The notes: generated from the sequence alone by a model not told the origin. Shown: positions 33,217-41,886, counted from the first letter of the stretch. The stretch: DNA of 64,000 bases from Paenibacillus sp. FSL R5-0341 (GCF_037975235.1 NZ_CP150241.1:3782001-3846000); one strand, 5' to 3'. A program made the numbers and translations.

Positions 33217-33396
33217 TTACAAAGCCGAAAATTGACTCTGCTTTTCTTCAAATTTTGATTTTATATCGAGAGGCAAGTCACAAATCACCGCATCCCAAGT
33301 GTTTATCAATTCTCTGTTAGAAGAATTTAATTGTTTAACCTGTGCATACCTTTCAGATAAGGCTGTGGAGAATTCATCTTTCTCAGCTTCAGTCAC
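33217..33396 (-). CDS. Small early phage protein
   Basis: A 59-residue, charged helical protein. GTG start at 33396 with GGGAGG 8 bases upstream (reads VTEAEKDEFSTALSERYAQ). It lies 13 bases before the next small gene. No family recognised. Confidence 0.5.
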   Translation of the reverse strand: MTEAEKDEFSTALSERYAQVKQLNSSNRELINTWDAVICDLPLDIKSKFEEKQSQFSAL

Positions 33397-33495
33397 AGAG
33401 CACACCTCCCAATTGACTATTAAGTTCAAGTAGAATGTTCCTTAGATGAGGTAAGGAAATGTTTCCTTTGCCCTTGGGTTCAGGGCTTTGTCCAC

Positions 33496-33789
33496 TCATG
33501 CCTCCACCTCAGTTTCTGGAAGCTCCATCGTATCTCCCTCTTGCCTAAACTCGACTTGATTTGGATCGTATGTTGGTTCCCAATGACCGTTTTCTTGTAA
33601 GATGCGTACAACGTCTTCAGCGTAAGTTTCGTCTGTATTTACGACCAGGTACATGTTGAACCCAACTTTCCCCTCCGAAACTCGACCATACTGAATTTTA
33701 TGAAACAAGCGCAGTAAGTCTTCTTTCTCCTGTTGGTTAAGGTGCTTTTTAATGTCCTCGTTTTTGATTACGGTATGTTTGATTTCCAT
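33496..33789 (-). CDS. Small early phage protein
   Basis: A 97-residue protein starting MEIKHTVIKNEDIKKHLNQQ, with AGGGGAG upstream of the chosen ATG. It overlaps the end of the DUF1064 gene by 41 bases. A compact domain (LLRLFHKIQYGRVSEGKVGFNMYLVVNTDE) and an acidic C-terminus are seen. Family not recognised. Confidence 0.55.
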   Translation of the reverse strand: MEIKHTVIKNEDIKKHLNQQEKEDLLRLFHKIQYGRVSEGKVGFNMYLVVNTDETYAEDVVRILQENGHWEPTYDPNQVEFRQEGDTMELPETEVEA

Positions 33790-34261
33790 TTTGTTTTCTC
33801 CCCTCATCTGCTCGTTTTCTTAGTGCATCCGCTGCTCGTTTACGCGCTGCTTTTTCCTTCTTGTATTGTGCAAGAGGAATGAATTCTCCGCGCTTTTTAA
33901 CAAGTATATCTATTGGTAAAGTCGGATATTTCGCTTGAAATAGTTTCAGTTTGACGCGGAACGTGGAGGTCTCCACTCCTTTAATATCCACCACTCGCTG
34001 ACTGTCATCTAATTCTGTTACCAAAAAGTCAGCAATGTAAGTGACCTGCGGTTTCTCTTGAAGAACAAATTTAGGATGACATTCGAAGGCTTTAATCTCC
34101 CCAAACCTCTTTTGCTGGAGAAGGAGCTGATAATACTCTCCCTCAGCAATGCTATCGAATCGTATACCGGTTATATCAAGGTTGTGCTTTTTCACGATCC
34201 ATTCCGAGAACAATGTCCCGTCTTCAGTGACGATCACTTTGGTTGCGTTGTATTTGTTCAT
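33749..34261 (-). CDS. DUF1064 phage protein (VRR/PD-DExK-like fold expected)
   Basis: A 170-residue protein. FDSIAEGEYYQLLLQQKRFGEIKAFECHPKFVLQ followed by TYIADFLVTE...VVDIKGVETSTFRVKLKLFQAKYP is the DUF1064 signature: E..........P.......yiaDF....g....vDvKG......f..K.kl. The Asp/Glu-x-Lys (DIKG) arrangement is nuclease-like, but activity is unproven. It starts on the last base of the clamp gene. Confidence 0.82.
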   Translation of the reverse strand: MNKYNATKVIVTEDGTLFSEWIVKKHNLDITGIRFDSIAEGEYYQLLLQQKRFGEIKAFECHPKFVLQEKPQVTYIADFLVTELDDSQRVVDIKGVETSTFRVKLKLFQAKYPTLPIDILVKKRGEFIPLAQYKKEKAARKRAADALRKRADEGRKQNGNQTYRNQKRGH

Positions 34262-35391
34262 TACACTTCTTCCGTCCTATAAGGGAGTACAATGTGGAGT
34301 GATCTCTCGTCACTTTCATCCAGGATATAAATTGGCTTCAACTTGCCAGGGAAAACCAGTGTCACCTTATCTCCTTCTAATGCTTTGATAGCATCTATGA
34401 AATACTTGGAATTCAATGCAACGGCGAAATTTTCACCTTTAAATGACAATGGAACTAAACTCTCATTTGCCTTTCCAGATTCTTTTCCTTTGCCGCGAAT
34501 GCTCACTTCATTCTCTGTGATGCTGATGATGATCTGGTTATGCTTATCTTCCTTAGCAAGTGTGTAAATGAGATCAAGGCAACTCATTAATTCTCTTTTT
34601 TCAACGCTTACTTCCGTAACACCATCTGGCACGATTGACATCCGGCCTAAATCCGGGAACGCTCCTTCCAAAACTCTGGAGTAAAAAGTGAATCGGTCTG
34701 TTCTCGCAAATACGTGTACTACTTCGCCGGTGAAGGATTTCGAAAATCCAAATTCAAGATTGTCTTTATCCAAGATGATCTTTTGCAATTCACCCAATGC
34801 CTTGGCCTCAATGACAGCTCCACCCAAGTTACCTACATCTGTGTCTTGCTCTGTTTTAGCTAGCCTGTGCCGATCTGTTGCTTCAATGCCAAATACTCCG
34901 TCATTAATGTAAACATGTGCTCCAGCTAGGATTGCCGCATTCTTGCCGGTTGGATCAGCAGCGTAGGTTGCTTTTCTGAATAGCCGTTTAAGTTCTTTTC
35001 CAGTAGTTTCAAACAACTCGCTGTCATCAATGTCAGGCACCCTTGGAAACTCTTCTGGATCAAATACACCCATGTCAATTTCCTTCTTCCGAGAAATGAT
35101 AATCGCGTTGTTGCCTTTTTTCTCAATGCTCACATCTCCATTGAGTTTCTTGATAACTTCAAGGGATAGCTTAGGGAGTGCGATCTGACCAGGCGATTCA
35201 ACTTGAACGTGTTCACTGAAAATGTATGACTGTATCGTTGTACGTGTATCCGTTCCAGTGACCTTAACACCTTCTGTACCAGCCTCGATTAAGAAGCAAT
35301 CCAGAATAGGCATAATGTTCTTGCTTGCAATGGCCTTGCTTGCATCTTCCAAGGCTTCTGCCAGCAGCTCACTATCCACGACTATTTTCAT
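34261..35391 (-). CDS. dnaN: DNA polymerase III beta subunit-like sliding clamp
   Basis: A 376-residue beta clamp: MKIVVDSELLAEALEDASKAI, TGTDTRTTIQSY, the middle domain with FGIEATDRHRLA, and the C-terminal SIVPDGV...SLHIVLPYRTEEV. It tethers polymerase to DNA. A prophage-borne clamp beside a helicase loader and an initiator, without a phage polymerase or helicase, suggests it redirects the host replisome. The 5' end overlaps the preceding small zinc-finger gene by 20 bases. Confidence 0.9.
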   Translation of the reverse strand: MKIVVDSELLAEALEDASKAIASKNIMPILDCFLIEAGTEGVKVTGTDTRTTIQSYIFSEHVQVESPGQIALPKLSLEVIKKLNGDVSIEKKGNNAIIISRKKEIDMGVFDPEEFPRVPDIDDSELFETTGKELKRLFRKATYAADPTGKNAAILAGAHVYINDGVFGIEATDRHRLAKTEQDTDVGNLGGAVIEAKALGELQKIILDKDNLEFGFSKSFTGEVVHVFARTDRFTFYSRVLEGAFPDLGRMSIVPDGVTEVSVEKRELMSCLDLIYTLAKEDKHNQIIISITENEVSIRGKGKESGKANESLVPLSFKGENFAVALNSKYFIDAIKALEGDKVTLVFPGKLKPIYILDESDERSLHIVLPYRTEEV

Positions 35392-35515
35392 AAGGTCTAA
35401 TTCCCTCCTTCACTTCTTTTTTAGCTTGAGGATTGCATGTTGGGCACGGACCCAACATCATCATTGCGCCTTTAAATTGGTAAGTTACTTTTGCACCATC
35501 ACATGTTTTGCACAT
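35372..35515 (-). CDS. Small zinc-finger protein (DnaJ-like CxxCxG)
   Basis: A 47-residue protein: MCKTCDGAKVTYQFKGAM... with CPTC downstream, giving two CxxC pairs as in one DnaJ-type zinc finger. GGAGGGG lies upstream of the ATG at 35515; a longer frame to 35566 overlaps the loader gene. It sits between helicase loader and clamp genes and may be an adaptor. Confidence 0.6.
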   Translation of the reverse strand: MCKTCDGAKVTYQFKGAMMMLGPCPTCNPQAKKEVKEGIRPYENSRG

Positions 35516-35519
35516 ACTG

Positions 35520-36455
35520 TTATCCCCTCCGTCTATTTCTTCCGCCAACTGGCAGCGACTTAACAAATGGTTCGATTCTCTCTATGATTCGAGCTGCCTT
35601 CTTTTCATCCTGAGATCCCTTGGCGTTAGCAAAATGTTTGAACAACTCTTGTATCGTTAAATTGGATGTGTATATCGTCGGCAACCTCTCCATACGTCTC
35701 TGGAGAACCGGACCAATAACTTCATCCCTAACCCATCCACTCATGGACTCCGCTCCAATATCATCCAAGATAAGCACTGGTACCGTTCTGAGAGCATCCA
35801 GTTTCTTTGCTACGCTCTCTTTGGAGCCGATGGCATCCTTAATCTCTTCGATAAAGTCGGGTACATACACCATAAGGACATCCACTTCACATTTAGCTAA
35901 CTCCCGTGCGATAGCTCCGGCAAAACGGCTCTTGCCGACTCCCATTGGGCCGTACAAATACAATCCTTGTACCGTTTCTTTGGGAACAAATTCACTACAA
36001 AACTTCACTGCTCCCGCAATAGCTGCCATCCTCGGAGGATCAGGTTCAATGTCGTCAAAGGTGGCGTTCAAAATATGCTCAGGAATGAAGTGACTCTTAA
36101 TTCGTTCCCCTATGCCCTGTTGCCGCTCGTAAGACTTCAACAGTTCGCATTTTTTAAGCCTAAACACCAACTCGTCCTGTTTATCTGGGTTTGGTTCTTC
36201 AACGCTCCTATGCCCCTTCTGGACGTTCTGACAGCTTAGTAGACCTGGGCACGTGGCGCATGCATCGCATTGAGCCAAATGCTCTGAAACATCCCTGTAT
36301 CTTCTAGGACTTGTAAGGTCTCCCGATCGATCAGGATAGGCCTGTCGGAGCCGTTTGATTTCCGGATGGCCATCAATTTGCTGAATAGCTGCCTGCTGTC
36401 GTTCTGCAAACCTTGGGGGAATTAGTGCCTTGAGTTCCTCCTGAAAGCTGCCCAT
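35520..36455 (-). CDS. DnaI/DnaC-like replicative helicase loader
   Basis: A 311-residue AAA+ ATPase: Walker A GPMGVGKS (169-176), Walker B VLILDDIGAESMS, sensor TIYTSNLT. The N-terminal region has Cys63, 66, 69 and 75 (CDACATCPGLLSC), as in DnaI where a zinc domain contacts the helicase. It probably loads the host helicase at the phage origin, as no phage helicase gene is present. AAGGAG lies 9 bases before the ATG. Confidence 0.88.
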   Translation of the reverse strand: MGSFQEELKALIPPRFAERQQAAIQQIDGHPEIKRLRQAYPDRSGDLTSPRRYRDVSEHLAQCDACATCPGLLSCQNVQKGHRSVEEPNPDKQDELVFRLKKCELLKSYERQQGIGERIKSHFIPEHILNATFDDIEPDPPRMAAIAGAVKFCSEFVPKETVQGLYLYGPMGVGKSRFAGAIARELAKCEVDVLMVYVPDFIEEIKDAIGSKESVAKKLDALRTVPVLILDDIGAESMSGWVRDEVIGPVLQRRMERLPTIYTSNLTIQELFKHFANAKGSQDEKKAARIIERIEPFVKSLPVGGRNRRRG

Positions 36456-36459
36456 GTAC

Positions 36460-37494
36460 TCACACTCCTTGCTTTGACCTTAGATTAGCAAGCAACTCTT
36501 TTAAATCATCTGCGGTCACGTTTGATGCCGTTTCAATCGGCGCATCTGGTACGGAAGTCGCTATTTGAATTTCGTCTGTGTTTGATTTTTCACGTTTGGC
36601 ATGCAACGAATATACAACCGTTGCACAGTAACTCAGGTTTCGTATCTGATCCCATTTGTTCTTGGGTTTAAAATTGTCAAATGATTGGTCAATACCATCG
36701 ATAACTGTTTGGAGCGGAATCCTCTCAGCTATGAATTCATTGACAGCATCCTCGTCATTAAAAGTAATCTCAAGTCCCTTGCCTTTTCTCTGGAGATATC
36801 GAGCTGCAACTTGATTGCGATACTCCATTGGGGAAACCTCCCGATCAGAGTCAGTATCTGCTTCGGTTTTAGGAACAGAATCCGGGTTTCCCATGTATGG
36901 TTTAAAGACCGAATCGGGATCTTCTAAACAACAACTAACTTTAATACTGTCTTTAAACATGTCTTTAGAGGTGCCTTCAGCCTTACTCCCGCAAGGGATT
37001 GAGACCTCTTCGACTTCCACTTTTCGTAACTCATCAGTTACACTTTTCGTAACTTCGGAGTTACACTTTTCGTAACTTTCGTCATTCTCTTCGCTTTCTG
37101 GAGTTACACTTTTCGTAACTTTTTTATTGCCTATATTTAAAGAGATAAGTTCTGAAAATTTCTCGCGATCCCACTCTTTCACAAGACTGACACGCCATTC
37201 ATCATAGTTCTTGTTGAGAGAATAGACCTGTTTGCCATCCCAATAAATCACCTTACATTGCCCCAAATAAGTGATCTCTTTTTTAGCGTCCTGTATGCGT
37301 ACTCCACATAGTTCGAAATGCTTCAAGAGAGGGATAACTGCCTCTTTCTTCTGGCATCCATACGACAGCCTTAGAATCAGCTTGAGAATCTTTTGTTGCC
37401 TTTCTGTGAACTTCCGGCTGATTATCTCATCCCATATTTCATTAGCAATCCCGATGAATCCATTCTTTAACTGGGGACTTGCCACTCTCCTCAC
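36460..37494 (-). CDS. Phage replication initiator (RepO-like)
   Basis: A 344-residue protein. The N-terminal 90 residues (NGFIGIANEIWDEIISRKFTERQQKILKLILRLSYGCQKKEAVI) match the winged-helix of phage replication protein O/DnaD-like initiators. The middle is low-complexity and encodes repeated VTKSV words from DNA repeats (37018-37119). The C-terminal part (EYRNQVAARYLQRKGKGLEI) may bind the loader. As in lambda, the origin appears to be inside the initiator gene. Confidence 0.82.
   Translation of the reverse strand: MRRVASPQLKNGFIGIANEIWDEIISRKFTERQQKILKLILRLSYGCQKKEAVIPLLKHFELCGVRIQDAKKEITYLGQCKVIYWDGKQVYSLNKNYDEWRVSLVKEWDREKFSELISLNIGNKKVTKSVTPESEENDESYEKCNSEVTKSVTDELRKVEVEEVSIPCGSKAEGTSKDMFKDSIKVSCCLEDPDSVFKPYMGNPDSVPKTEADTDSDREVSPMEYRNQVAARYLQRKGKGLEITFNDEDAVNEFIAERIPLQTVIDGIDQSFDNFKPKNKWDQIRNLSYCATVVYSLHAKREKSNTDEIQIATSVPDAPIETASNVTADDLKELLANLRSKQGV
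37018..37119. repeat. Iteron array inside the initiator gene (candidate replication origin)
   Basis: Three identical 17-bp copies of GTTACACTTTTCGTAAC at 37037-37053, 37060-37076 and 37103-37119, plus a partial copy (CACTTTTCGTAAC, 37018-37030). Each unit has inverted ends (GTTAC...GTAAC). Spacing between copies is 23 and 43 bases, about two and four helical turns, which favours binding on one face. The layout is like lambda ori in gene O. Confidence 0.8.
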
Positions 37495-37512
37495 CCCGGA
37501 AAATTCTGATTA

Positions 37513-37920
37513 CTATCTCTTTCCACTGGCTGGATTGTTGAATTCCGCCAGAAGAACCTTCAAGCTATACTTCAACGAATTGATAACCTGATCATTACTT
37601 TCCACTGCGTTATGCCAGCGAACCTTGTCTGACTCAGCATCAGCTTCCTGAAGACGAATCTCAATGATTGCCAGCTCCGCACGCTGAGCTTTGTCTTTGC
37701 CAGCAGCAAGGTATGCTTCTGCATACACACGCTTTCTCTGGGCGTAGATACGTTTATAGTCTCTCACTGCTTCAGCAGCTCTACGGCCCAAAATAACCTG
37801 TACCTCGGTCAAAAACTCGATCTTCCGAGCCAGTGTAGCCGGATAATCGTGACTGCACTGTTCTGCTAGGCTGTATAACTCACCCAATGTATATTGTTTT
37901 TGTAGAGACAATGCAGTCAC
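37513..37920 (-). CDS. Coiled-coil early phage protein
   Basis: A 135-residue, almost wholly helical protein (YTLGELYSLAEQCSHDYPAT, then long charged helices). It lies just upstream of the initiator gene. No family recognised. Confidence 0.6.
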   Translation of the reverse strand: MTALSLQKQYTLGELYSLAEQCSHDYPATLARKIEFLTEVQVILGRRAAEAVRDYKRIYAQRKRVYAEAYLAAGKDKAQRAELAIIEIRLQEADAESDKVRWHNAVESNDQVINSLKYSLKVLLAEFNNPASGKR

Positions 37921-37927
37921 TCCTTAC

Positions 37928-39088
37928 TTATACATGCGCTCCGATATGGAGCAATCGTTCCCTGACCTCAGGCCAAAGGTAAGCCTGTCCGCCTTCTCCA
38001 TTTCTATCCTCACAGAACCATCTTGAAATGGTAGGTTTGCCACCAGTAACATAGTCACGCAATCCATTAATCCACGATGCTTCTGTACTCGACATCGGTA
38101 AATTACGCGAGTATAGCTTTACAGCCTGGGGTGGATCGTATTTCCTCTCACCAATACGTTGTCCCATGAAATAAGGATTCCCTTCTGTTTCTACTAATCC
38201 AAGACGACCATTCTCTTTCTTGATAAACTCGAATTTACGAGACATCCAATTTATTTCATACAGATAGGCTAATACTCTATTGGCTAAATCTGCCCTGCCG
38301 AATCTCCCTGCTTGCTTAGCTGAAGATTTCCAATTTTTAAAATTTTCTTCACTTGGAACGAACCTGGATTTAGGATTGTGATGACCCGATCTTTTCGAAA
38401 GCTTCCTCTTACAATTTTCAGGTTTTGTTAATAGATCAAACAGTTCGAATGCAGCCATGTTGGTGTAATGATCTTTGTTGATAATCACCCACCACATATT
38501 GTTGATATTGTGATAGACAGTTCCTCGCATCAGTACCCCTTTGCGGTCGCGGAAGTACTTAACTTCTCCATTGCTGATCCGCACACCATCTTTATCAAGA
38601 GCGTTGTAATCAGGTAAATTGTCGGATCTCCAATGTCTACTCGGTTCGTTTAACTTGTGAAACACCTTGTCATATGATGTTTTCAATTCAGAATCAGAGT
38701 CACAAGATAAACCTTCTTGCAACAGAAAATCCTCAATATGTTTTCGTTCTACCAAAAATCGTTTCTGGATCAAATAAGACATTTTTTTAAATTTGTTGAA
38801 GTCATACCTTCCACCGTTCCTGTTCTCAACATTGATTTCTTGGTAAAACTCAATACGAGCACCTGTGTTATATTTGTCGGCTATGAAAAGGAGGTCTCCC
38901 TTGCTTCCAGCGAAGTGATCTTTTGAAAGGATCGCATAATCACGATCTATTCTCGGGTCAGAACCAACGGTAAATCCTCTGCCTCTCATCATTTCCAACA
39001 TCCGCAGAAAGATGGGATGGGATATTTCTTTATCTCCCCTAACAGTGATATTCGTTTCCCGTACAGCAAAATTCTTATTTTCTTTCAC
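37928..39088 (-). CDS. Large early phage protein of unknown function
   Basis: A 386-residue protein. The GTG at 39088 is preferred (AGGGGG 8 bases upstream) over the frame start at 39109. It is rich in Arg, Lys, Tyr and Trp (FGRADLANRVLAYLYEINWM, GKPTISRWFCEDRNGEGGQAYLWPEVRERL). The layout suggests a nucleic-acid-binding protein, but no motif is recognised. It is the biggest unassigned gene of the early region. Confidence 0.6.
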   Translation of the reverse strand: MKENKNFAVRETNITVRGDKEISHPIFLRMLEMMRGRGFTVGSDPRIDRDYAILSKDHFAGSKGDLLFIADKYNTGARIEFYQEINVENRNGGRYDFNKFKKMSYLIQKRFLVERKHIEDFLLQEGLSCDSDSELKTSYDKVFHKLNEPSRHWRSDNLPDYNALDKDGVRISNGEVKYFRDRKGVLMRGTVYHNINNMWWVIINKDHYTNMAAFELFDLLTKPENCKRKLSKRSGHHNPKSRFVPSEENFKNWKSSAKQAGRFGRADLANRVLAYLYEINWMSRKFEFIKKENGRLGLVETEGNPYFMGQRIGERKYDPPQAVKLYSRNLPMSSTEASWINGLRDYVTGGKPTISRWFCEDRNGEGGQAYLWPEVRERLLHIGAHV

Positions 39089-39185
39089 GGGACATCCCCC
39101 TATTTCCATTTTTAAGTTTTCATGTTATACTGCCGTTGAATATTTTTTTAAATGATCGTGTTGGTAGCACGATTAACTTAAGGAC

Positions 39186-39548
39186 TCATTTGTTACTGTT
39201 GTTGCGGTAGACTCTTCTGCAATAGTAGTTACAAAAGAGTCCTTCTTCTTTTGGATCAGGAAATTTTTGTCCCGAGAACACTTCTCTATCGCAGTGTTTA
39301 CACAAACCAATCACTGTCCCTTCAACCTTATAGCCTGATGGTTCTTTCCAGATTAGTCCTTCATATTCTGCGTTCTTATCGATTGAGCGTTCTAATTCCT
39401 CAAGATCGTTACGGAGCATCTTAATTTGTTGTTTGATGGGTTTGATGCTGCGTTCCATTGCTAATGCATCAATAGCAGTATCACATAAATCCCTAATCTG
39501 TCTTCGCAATACTCTGGTTTGCAACAAATCGTGAGAACGTATCATCAT
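39186..39548 (-). CDS. Zinc-finger early phage protein
   Basis: A 120-residue protein with a basic helical N-terminus (RVLRRQIRDLCDTAI), a coiled coil (IKQQIKMLRNDLEELERSID) and a C-terminal C4 site (CKHCDREVF ... FCNYYCRRVY). It overlaps the upstream 33-residue gene by 4 bases (ATGA), so the two are coupled. No family recognised. Confidence 0.62.
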   Translation of the reverse strand: MMIRSHDLLQTRVLRRQIRDLCDTAIDALAMERSIKPIKQQIKMLRNDLEELERSIDKNAEYEGLIWKEPSGYKVEGTVIGLCKHCDREVFSGQKFPDPKEEGLFCNYYCRRVYRNNSNK

Positions 39549-39646
39549 TTCTTTTTAGCAATGTTCCGAGTGATTATGGCATGTTGCAATGGCTTGTGTG
39601 ACCAGATACGTGCCAAGTCATCCAGAGTCATAAATTTGTATCCCAT
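39545..39646 (-). CDS. 33-residue early phage peptide
   Basis: MGYKFMTLDDLARIWSHKPL... with AGGAG 9 bases before the ATG. Its TGA overlaps the ATG of the zinc-finger gene (ATGA), strong evidence that it is translated. MTLDDLARIWSHKPLQHAI could fold as a small helix-turn-helix. Unknown function. Confidence 0.55.
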   Translation of the reverse strand: MGYKFMTLDDLARIWSHKPLQHAIITRNIAKKK

Positions 39647-39661
39647 CGGTTTCAACTCCTG

Positions 39662-40087
39662 TCAGATGTAGTCTTCCGGACGAAACTCCTTAATGAACTC
39701 TACCGCATCATCAAAGTCGATACGCCGTACATGGCTATATTTCGCTACCTCAAACCGATCTTTCAATTTACTCCAGACCATCCTACGATAACGACCGACC
39801 AGGTCCTTGAATTTCTCGTCAGACTCTTTGTACCTGTCCTTTGTTAACGAATTCGACTTCTTGCGGACAAGAGACTGGAGTTGGTAGCACTCCGCATCCG
39901 TAAGCGTTACGCTGTCCCGGACCTCCTGCACCATCATCTGAACCTCTCCAACTTTTTCAGCAACGTCATCTTGCATTTGTTTCATGCCATCCCACAATCC
40001 TCGGATAGCAACTCCCTGCGCCTCTGTAAGCTGCAACTGTCTTTCAACGATTGTCAGATAGTCAGGCTGATTAGGAATCAATGTCAT
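39662..40087 (-). CDS. ORF6C-type domain protein
   Basis: A 141-residue protein. After an N-terminal coiled coil, the C-terminal part (VTLTDAECYQLQSLVRKKS ... RYRRMVWSKLKDRFEVAKYSHVRRIDFDDAVEFIKEF) fits the ORF6C domain found at the C-terminus of phage antirepressors and in stand-alone phage proteins. It may interact with other regulators. It overlaps the ParB-like gene by 17 bases. Confidence 0.75.
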   Translation of the reverse strand: MTLIPNQPDYLTIVERQLQLTEAQGVAIRGLWDGMKQMQDDVAEKVGEVQMMVQEVRDSVTLTDAECYQLQSLVRKKSNSLTKDRYKESDEKFKDLVGRYRRMVWSKLKDRFEVAKYSHVRRIDFDDAVEFIKEFRPEDYI

Positions 40088-41207
40088 GTTTCTCTACCAC
40101 CTTTCTTGAATTAATTGCCGGACGAAGTTGGTCTATGAAAGATTGGAGCATATCAAGACCTTCTGACAATCGTTTCTTCTCACTTGTGCTTGCACCAGAT
40201 ACTGCTCCAAGCATGAATGATGTAATACCAACCTTCTGAAGAAACTGTTTAATATGAATGCTGATTTGAATAGTGTTACTGTCAGCTTCAAAGCGAAGTT
40301 TTTTCATCTGAGATGCCGCTTGTTGGTCATCAAAGTCATCAGGCTGTTGGAGCTTCATTGTCTCCAACTCTTCTTTTGTCCTTTGATAACCCGCTTTCAA
40401 TTCTTCCACCTTCAGGCGCTCATTTTCTACATCACCCTGAAGCTTGTCCTTCCAGTATTGATCACGCTCTTTGATTTGCTTAGCAGCTTCCTGAGCTTTC
40501 TGCGCCAGGATAACTTCCGTCTCCTCGTCTCGGCGCTCAACCGCTGCCGCTACTGCCTCATCTACCTGATCTGCTGGAATTGCATCCTTATACCGCCGCT
40601 GGAGTTCTTCCTTCTCCTGCTCAGCTTGGTTAGCCCGAGTCTCAGCCTCTCGTACAGCAGCTTCAAGCCGTTCCTTTGTCTCCACATACGCTTTGTGTGT
40701 AGATATGATCCCTTCATCAAGTTGCTGGATGATTTCTGGTGTCGCATTTTCCATGATGTACTTGGCTTTGTCGTAGGTTCTGCCCGATCCAAAGCCTGCT
40801 TGATCAGCTACGATATCGCGGACTTGTCCAGCAGGATGCTCAGGAATATTTTCCTTGCCTCCAGCCATTCGCTCTTTTGCCTTAATTCGTTCAACATCCT
40901 CAAGGCGTTTGGCCCATTCGACTCGCTCCGAGAACGTGAACTCTTTTCGATGCTCGTTTTCGGAAATTTCTAATCGGAGTTGATGTTCATAATCCTCAAT
41001 TTCCATGACGCGAACCGCTACTTCCTTACGCTCCAAATACTGATGAGCACGCAATCGACGTTCTCCAGCTATTAATTGATAATCTGGTGTTACAAGGATA
41101 GGATTAATGAGACCATTTTGATCAATGTCTTGCGCCAGTTCTTCGATACCGCCGAAGTCCTTACGAATTCGGTCACTGACTTTGATTTTGTTTATGTCAA
41201 TTAACAC
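40071..41207 (-). CDS. ParB/Spo0J-type DNA-binding protein with coiled coil
   Basis: A 378-residue protein. The ParB N-terminal nuclease-fold domain is clear: IRKDFGGIEELAQDIDQNGLINPILV...YQLIAGERRLRAHQYL (about 14-58), then LEISENEHRKEFTFSERVEWAKRL and a helix-turn-helix region (VADQAGFGSGRTYDKAKYI). A long coiled coil (about 175-310) and a C-terminal helical domain follow. No ParA is encoded nearby, so partition is unlikely; a role in early transcription or replication control is more probable. Confidence 0.85.
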   Translation of the reverse strand: MLIDINKIKVSDRIRKDFGGIEELAQDIDQNGLINPILVTPDYQLIAGERRLRAHQYLERKEVAVRVMEIEDYEHQLRLEISENEHRKEFTFSERVEWAKRLEDVERIKAKERMAGGKENIPEHPAGQVRDIVADQAGFGSGRTYDKAKYIMENATPEIIQQLDEGIISTHKAYVETKERLEAAVREAETRANQAEQEKEELQRRYKDAIPADQVDEAVAAAVERRDEETEVILAQKAQEAAKQIKERDQYWKDKLQGDVENERLKVEELKAGYQRTKEELETMKLQQPDDFDDQQAASQMKKLRFEADSNTIQISIHIKQFLQKVGITSFMLGAVSGASTSEKKRLSEGLDMLQSFIDQLRPAINSRKVVEKHDIDS

Positions 41208-41243
41208 CCTGATTCTCCTTCCAGAACGTTTAAAATAGAATCC

Positions 41244-41513
41244 TTATATTACTGGCTGTTCTGCTAGCCACTCTTCCAAAAATTCACGTGTTTCTCTTGC
41301 TGGAAAGTACCATTTACTTCCGACTTTTCTTTTAGGAAACCTTTGATCAAAGAAGAATTGATCCTGTATGAAATTCCAACTCATGCAAGTCCTGCGCTTC
41401 AATTCAGAGGCATCCCAGAAGATATACTCCGCATCGGCTTCTTTTAAAATCTCTGTCACTTTTTCCTTCAGGAGTTTTTTTATTTCTTTTTCATCAACGC
41501 TGATCGATAGCAT
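41244..41513 (-). CDS. DUF771-type phage protein (excisionase-like helix-turn-helix)
   Basis: An 89-residue protein: MLSISVDEKEIKKLLKEKVTE..., then WDASELKRRTCMSWNFIQDQ...RFPKRKVGSKWYFPARETREFLEEW. The W...eL..rt..s..wi.......P.....g.kW.fp......FL..W pattern is DUF771, a small winged-helix family next to phage Cro genes. AAAGGAG lies 6 bases before the ATG. Two repressor-type operators lie just upstream. Confidence 0.8.
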   Translation of the reverse strand: MLSISVDEKEIKKLLKEKVTEILKEADAEYIFWDASELKRRTCMSWNFIQDQFFFDQRFPKRKVGSKWYFPARETREFLEEWLAEQPVI

Positions 41514-41537
41514 AAAAATCTCCTTTCCCGTCAGATT

Positions 41538-41633
41538 GATAATTTAATTATCAATCAGGTTAAAAAAAATTATTCTATATTATTGACGATATTTATATTA
41601 TCGTTTATATTAACATTAGATAATTTAATTATC
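41538..41633. promoter_or_regulatory. Three operator sites between cro-like and DUF771 genes
   Basis: GATAATTTAATTATC at 41538-41552, GATATTTATATTATC at 41588-41602 and GATAATTTAATTATC at 41619-41633. All are 15-bp near-palindromes of the class found between the repressor and cro genes. The third overlaps the end of the cro-like gene. They suggest the leftward early operon is controlled by the same repressor at a second promoter. Confidence 0.75.
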
Positions 41634-41861
41634 GCTTTTTGCATGACTAAGAAGCCTTTCAAAATAATCAGGAAACAGTTTTTCTGCTGGATGACCGAAA
41701 TATTTTGATAATTTGAACATGAGATCTCTGCCAGGAGTGAATGTTCCATTCTCAATCATTCGAACATAAACCGTTGAGATTTTATTATCTTGAGCCACTT
41801 TTGCTTGTGTGCCTTTATGTTTCCTACAGTCTGAGAAAAATTGTCGCTTTTGTGTTTCCAC
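41625..41861 (-). CDS. Cro-like helix-turn-helix regulator
   Basis: A 78-residue protein. GTG at 41861 is preferred (AAGGAGG 11 bases upstream); the GTG at 41873 abuts that site. The XRE-type helix-turn-helix reads KGTQAKVAQDNKISTVYVRMIENGTFTPGRDLMFKLSKYFG. It is divergent from the CI-like repressor, with shared operators, as expected of Cro in the lytic switch. Confidence 0.82.
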   Translation of the reverse strand: METQKRQFFSDCRKHKGTQAKVAQDNKISTVYVRMIENGTFTPGRDLMFKLSKYFGHPAEKLFPDYFERLLSHAKSDN

Positions 41862-41886
41862 TAAACTGTTCACCTCCTTGCCTCTG

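Noticed and set aside
40254-40973. 239-codon rightward frame inside the ParB-like gene
   Set aside because: It is antisense to a coiled-coil region whose Glu/Lys/Gln codons give Leu/Phe/Ser-rich shadows; no start signals.
40071-41207. ParB-like gene as evidence for a plasmid-prophage with partition
   Set aside because: No ParA or parS-like cluster was found and the prophage has an integrase and chromosomal junction.
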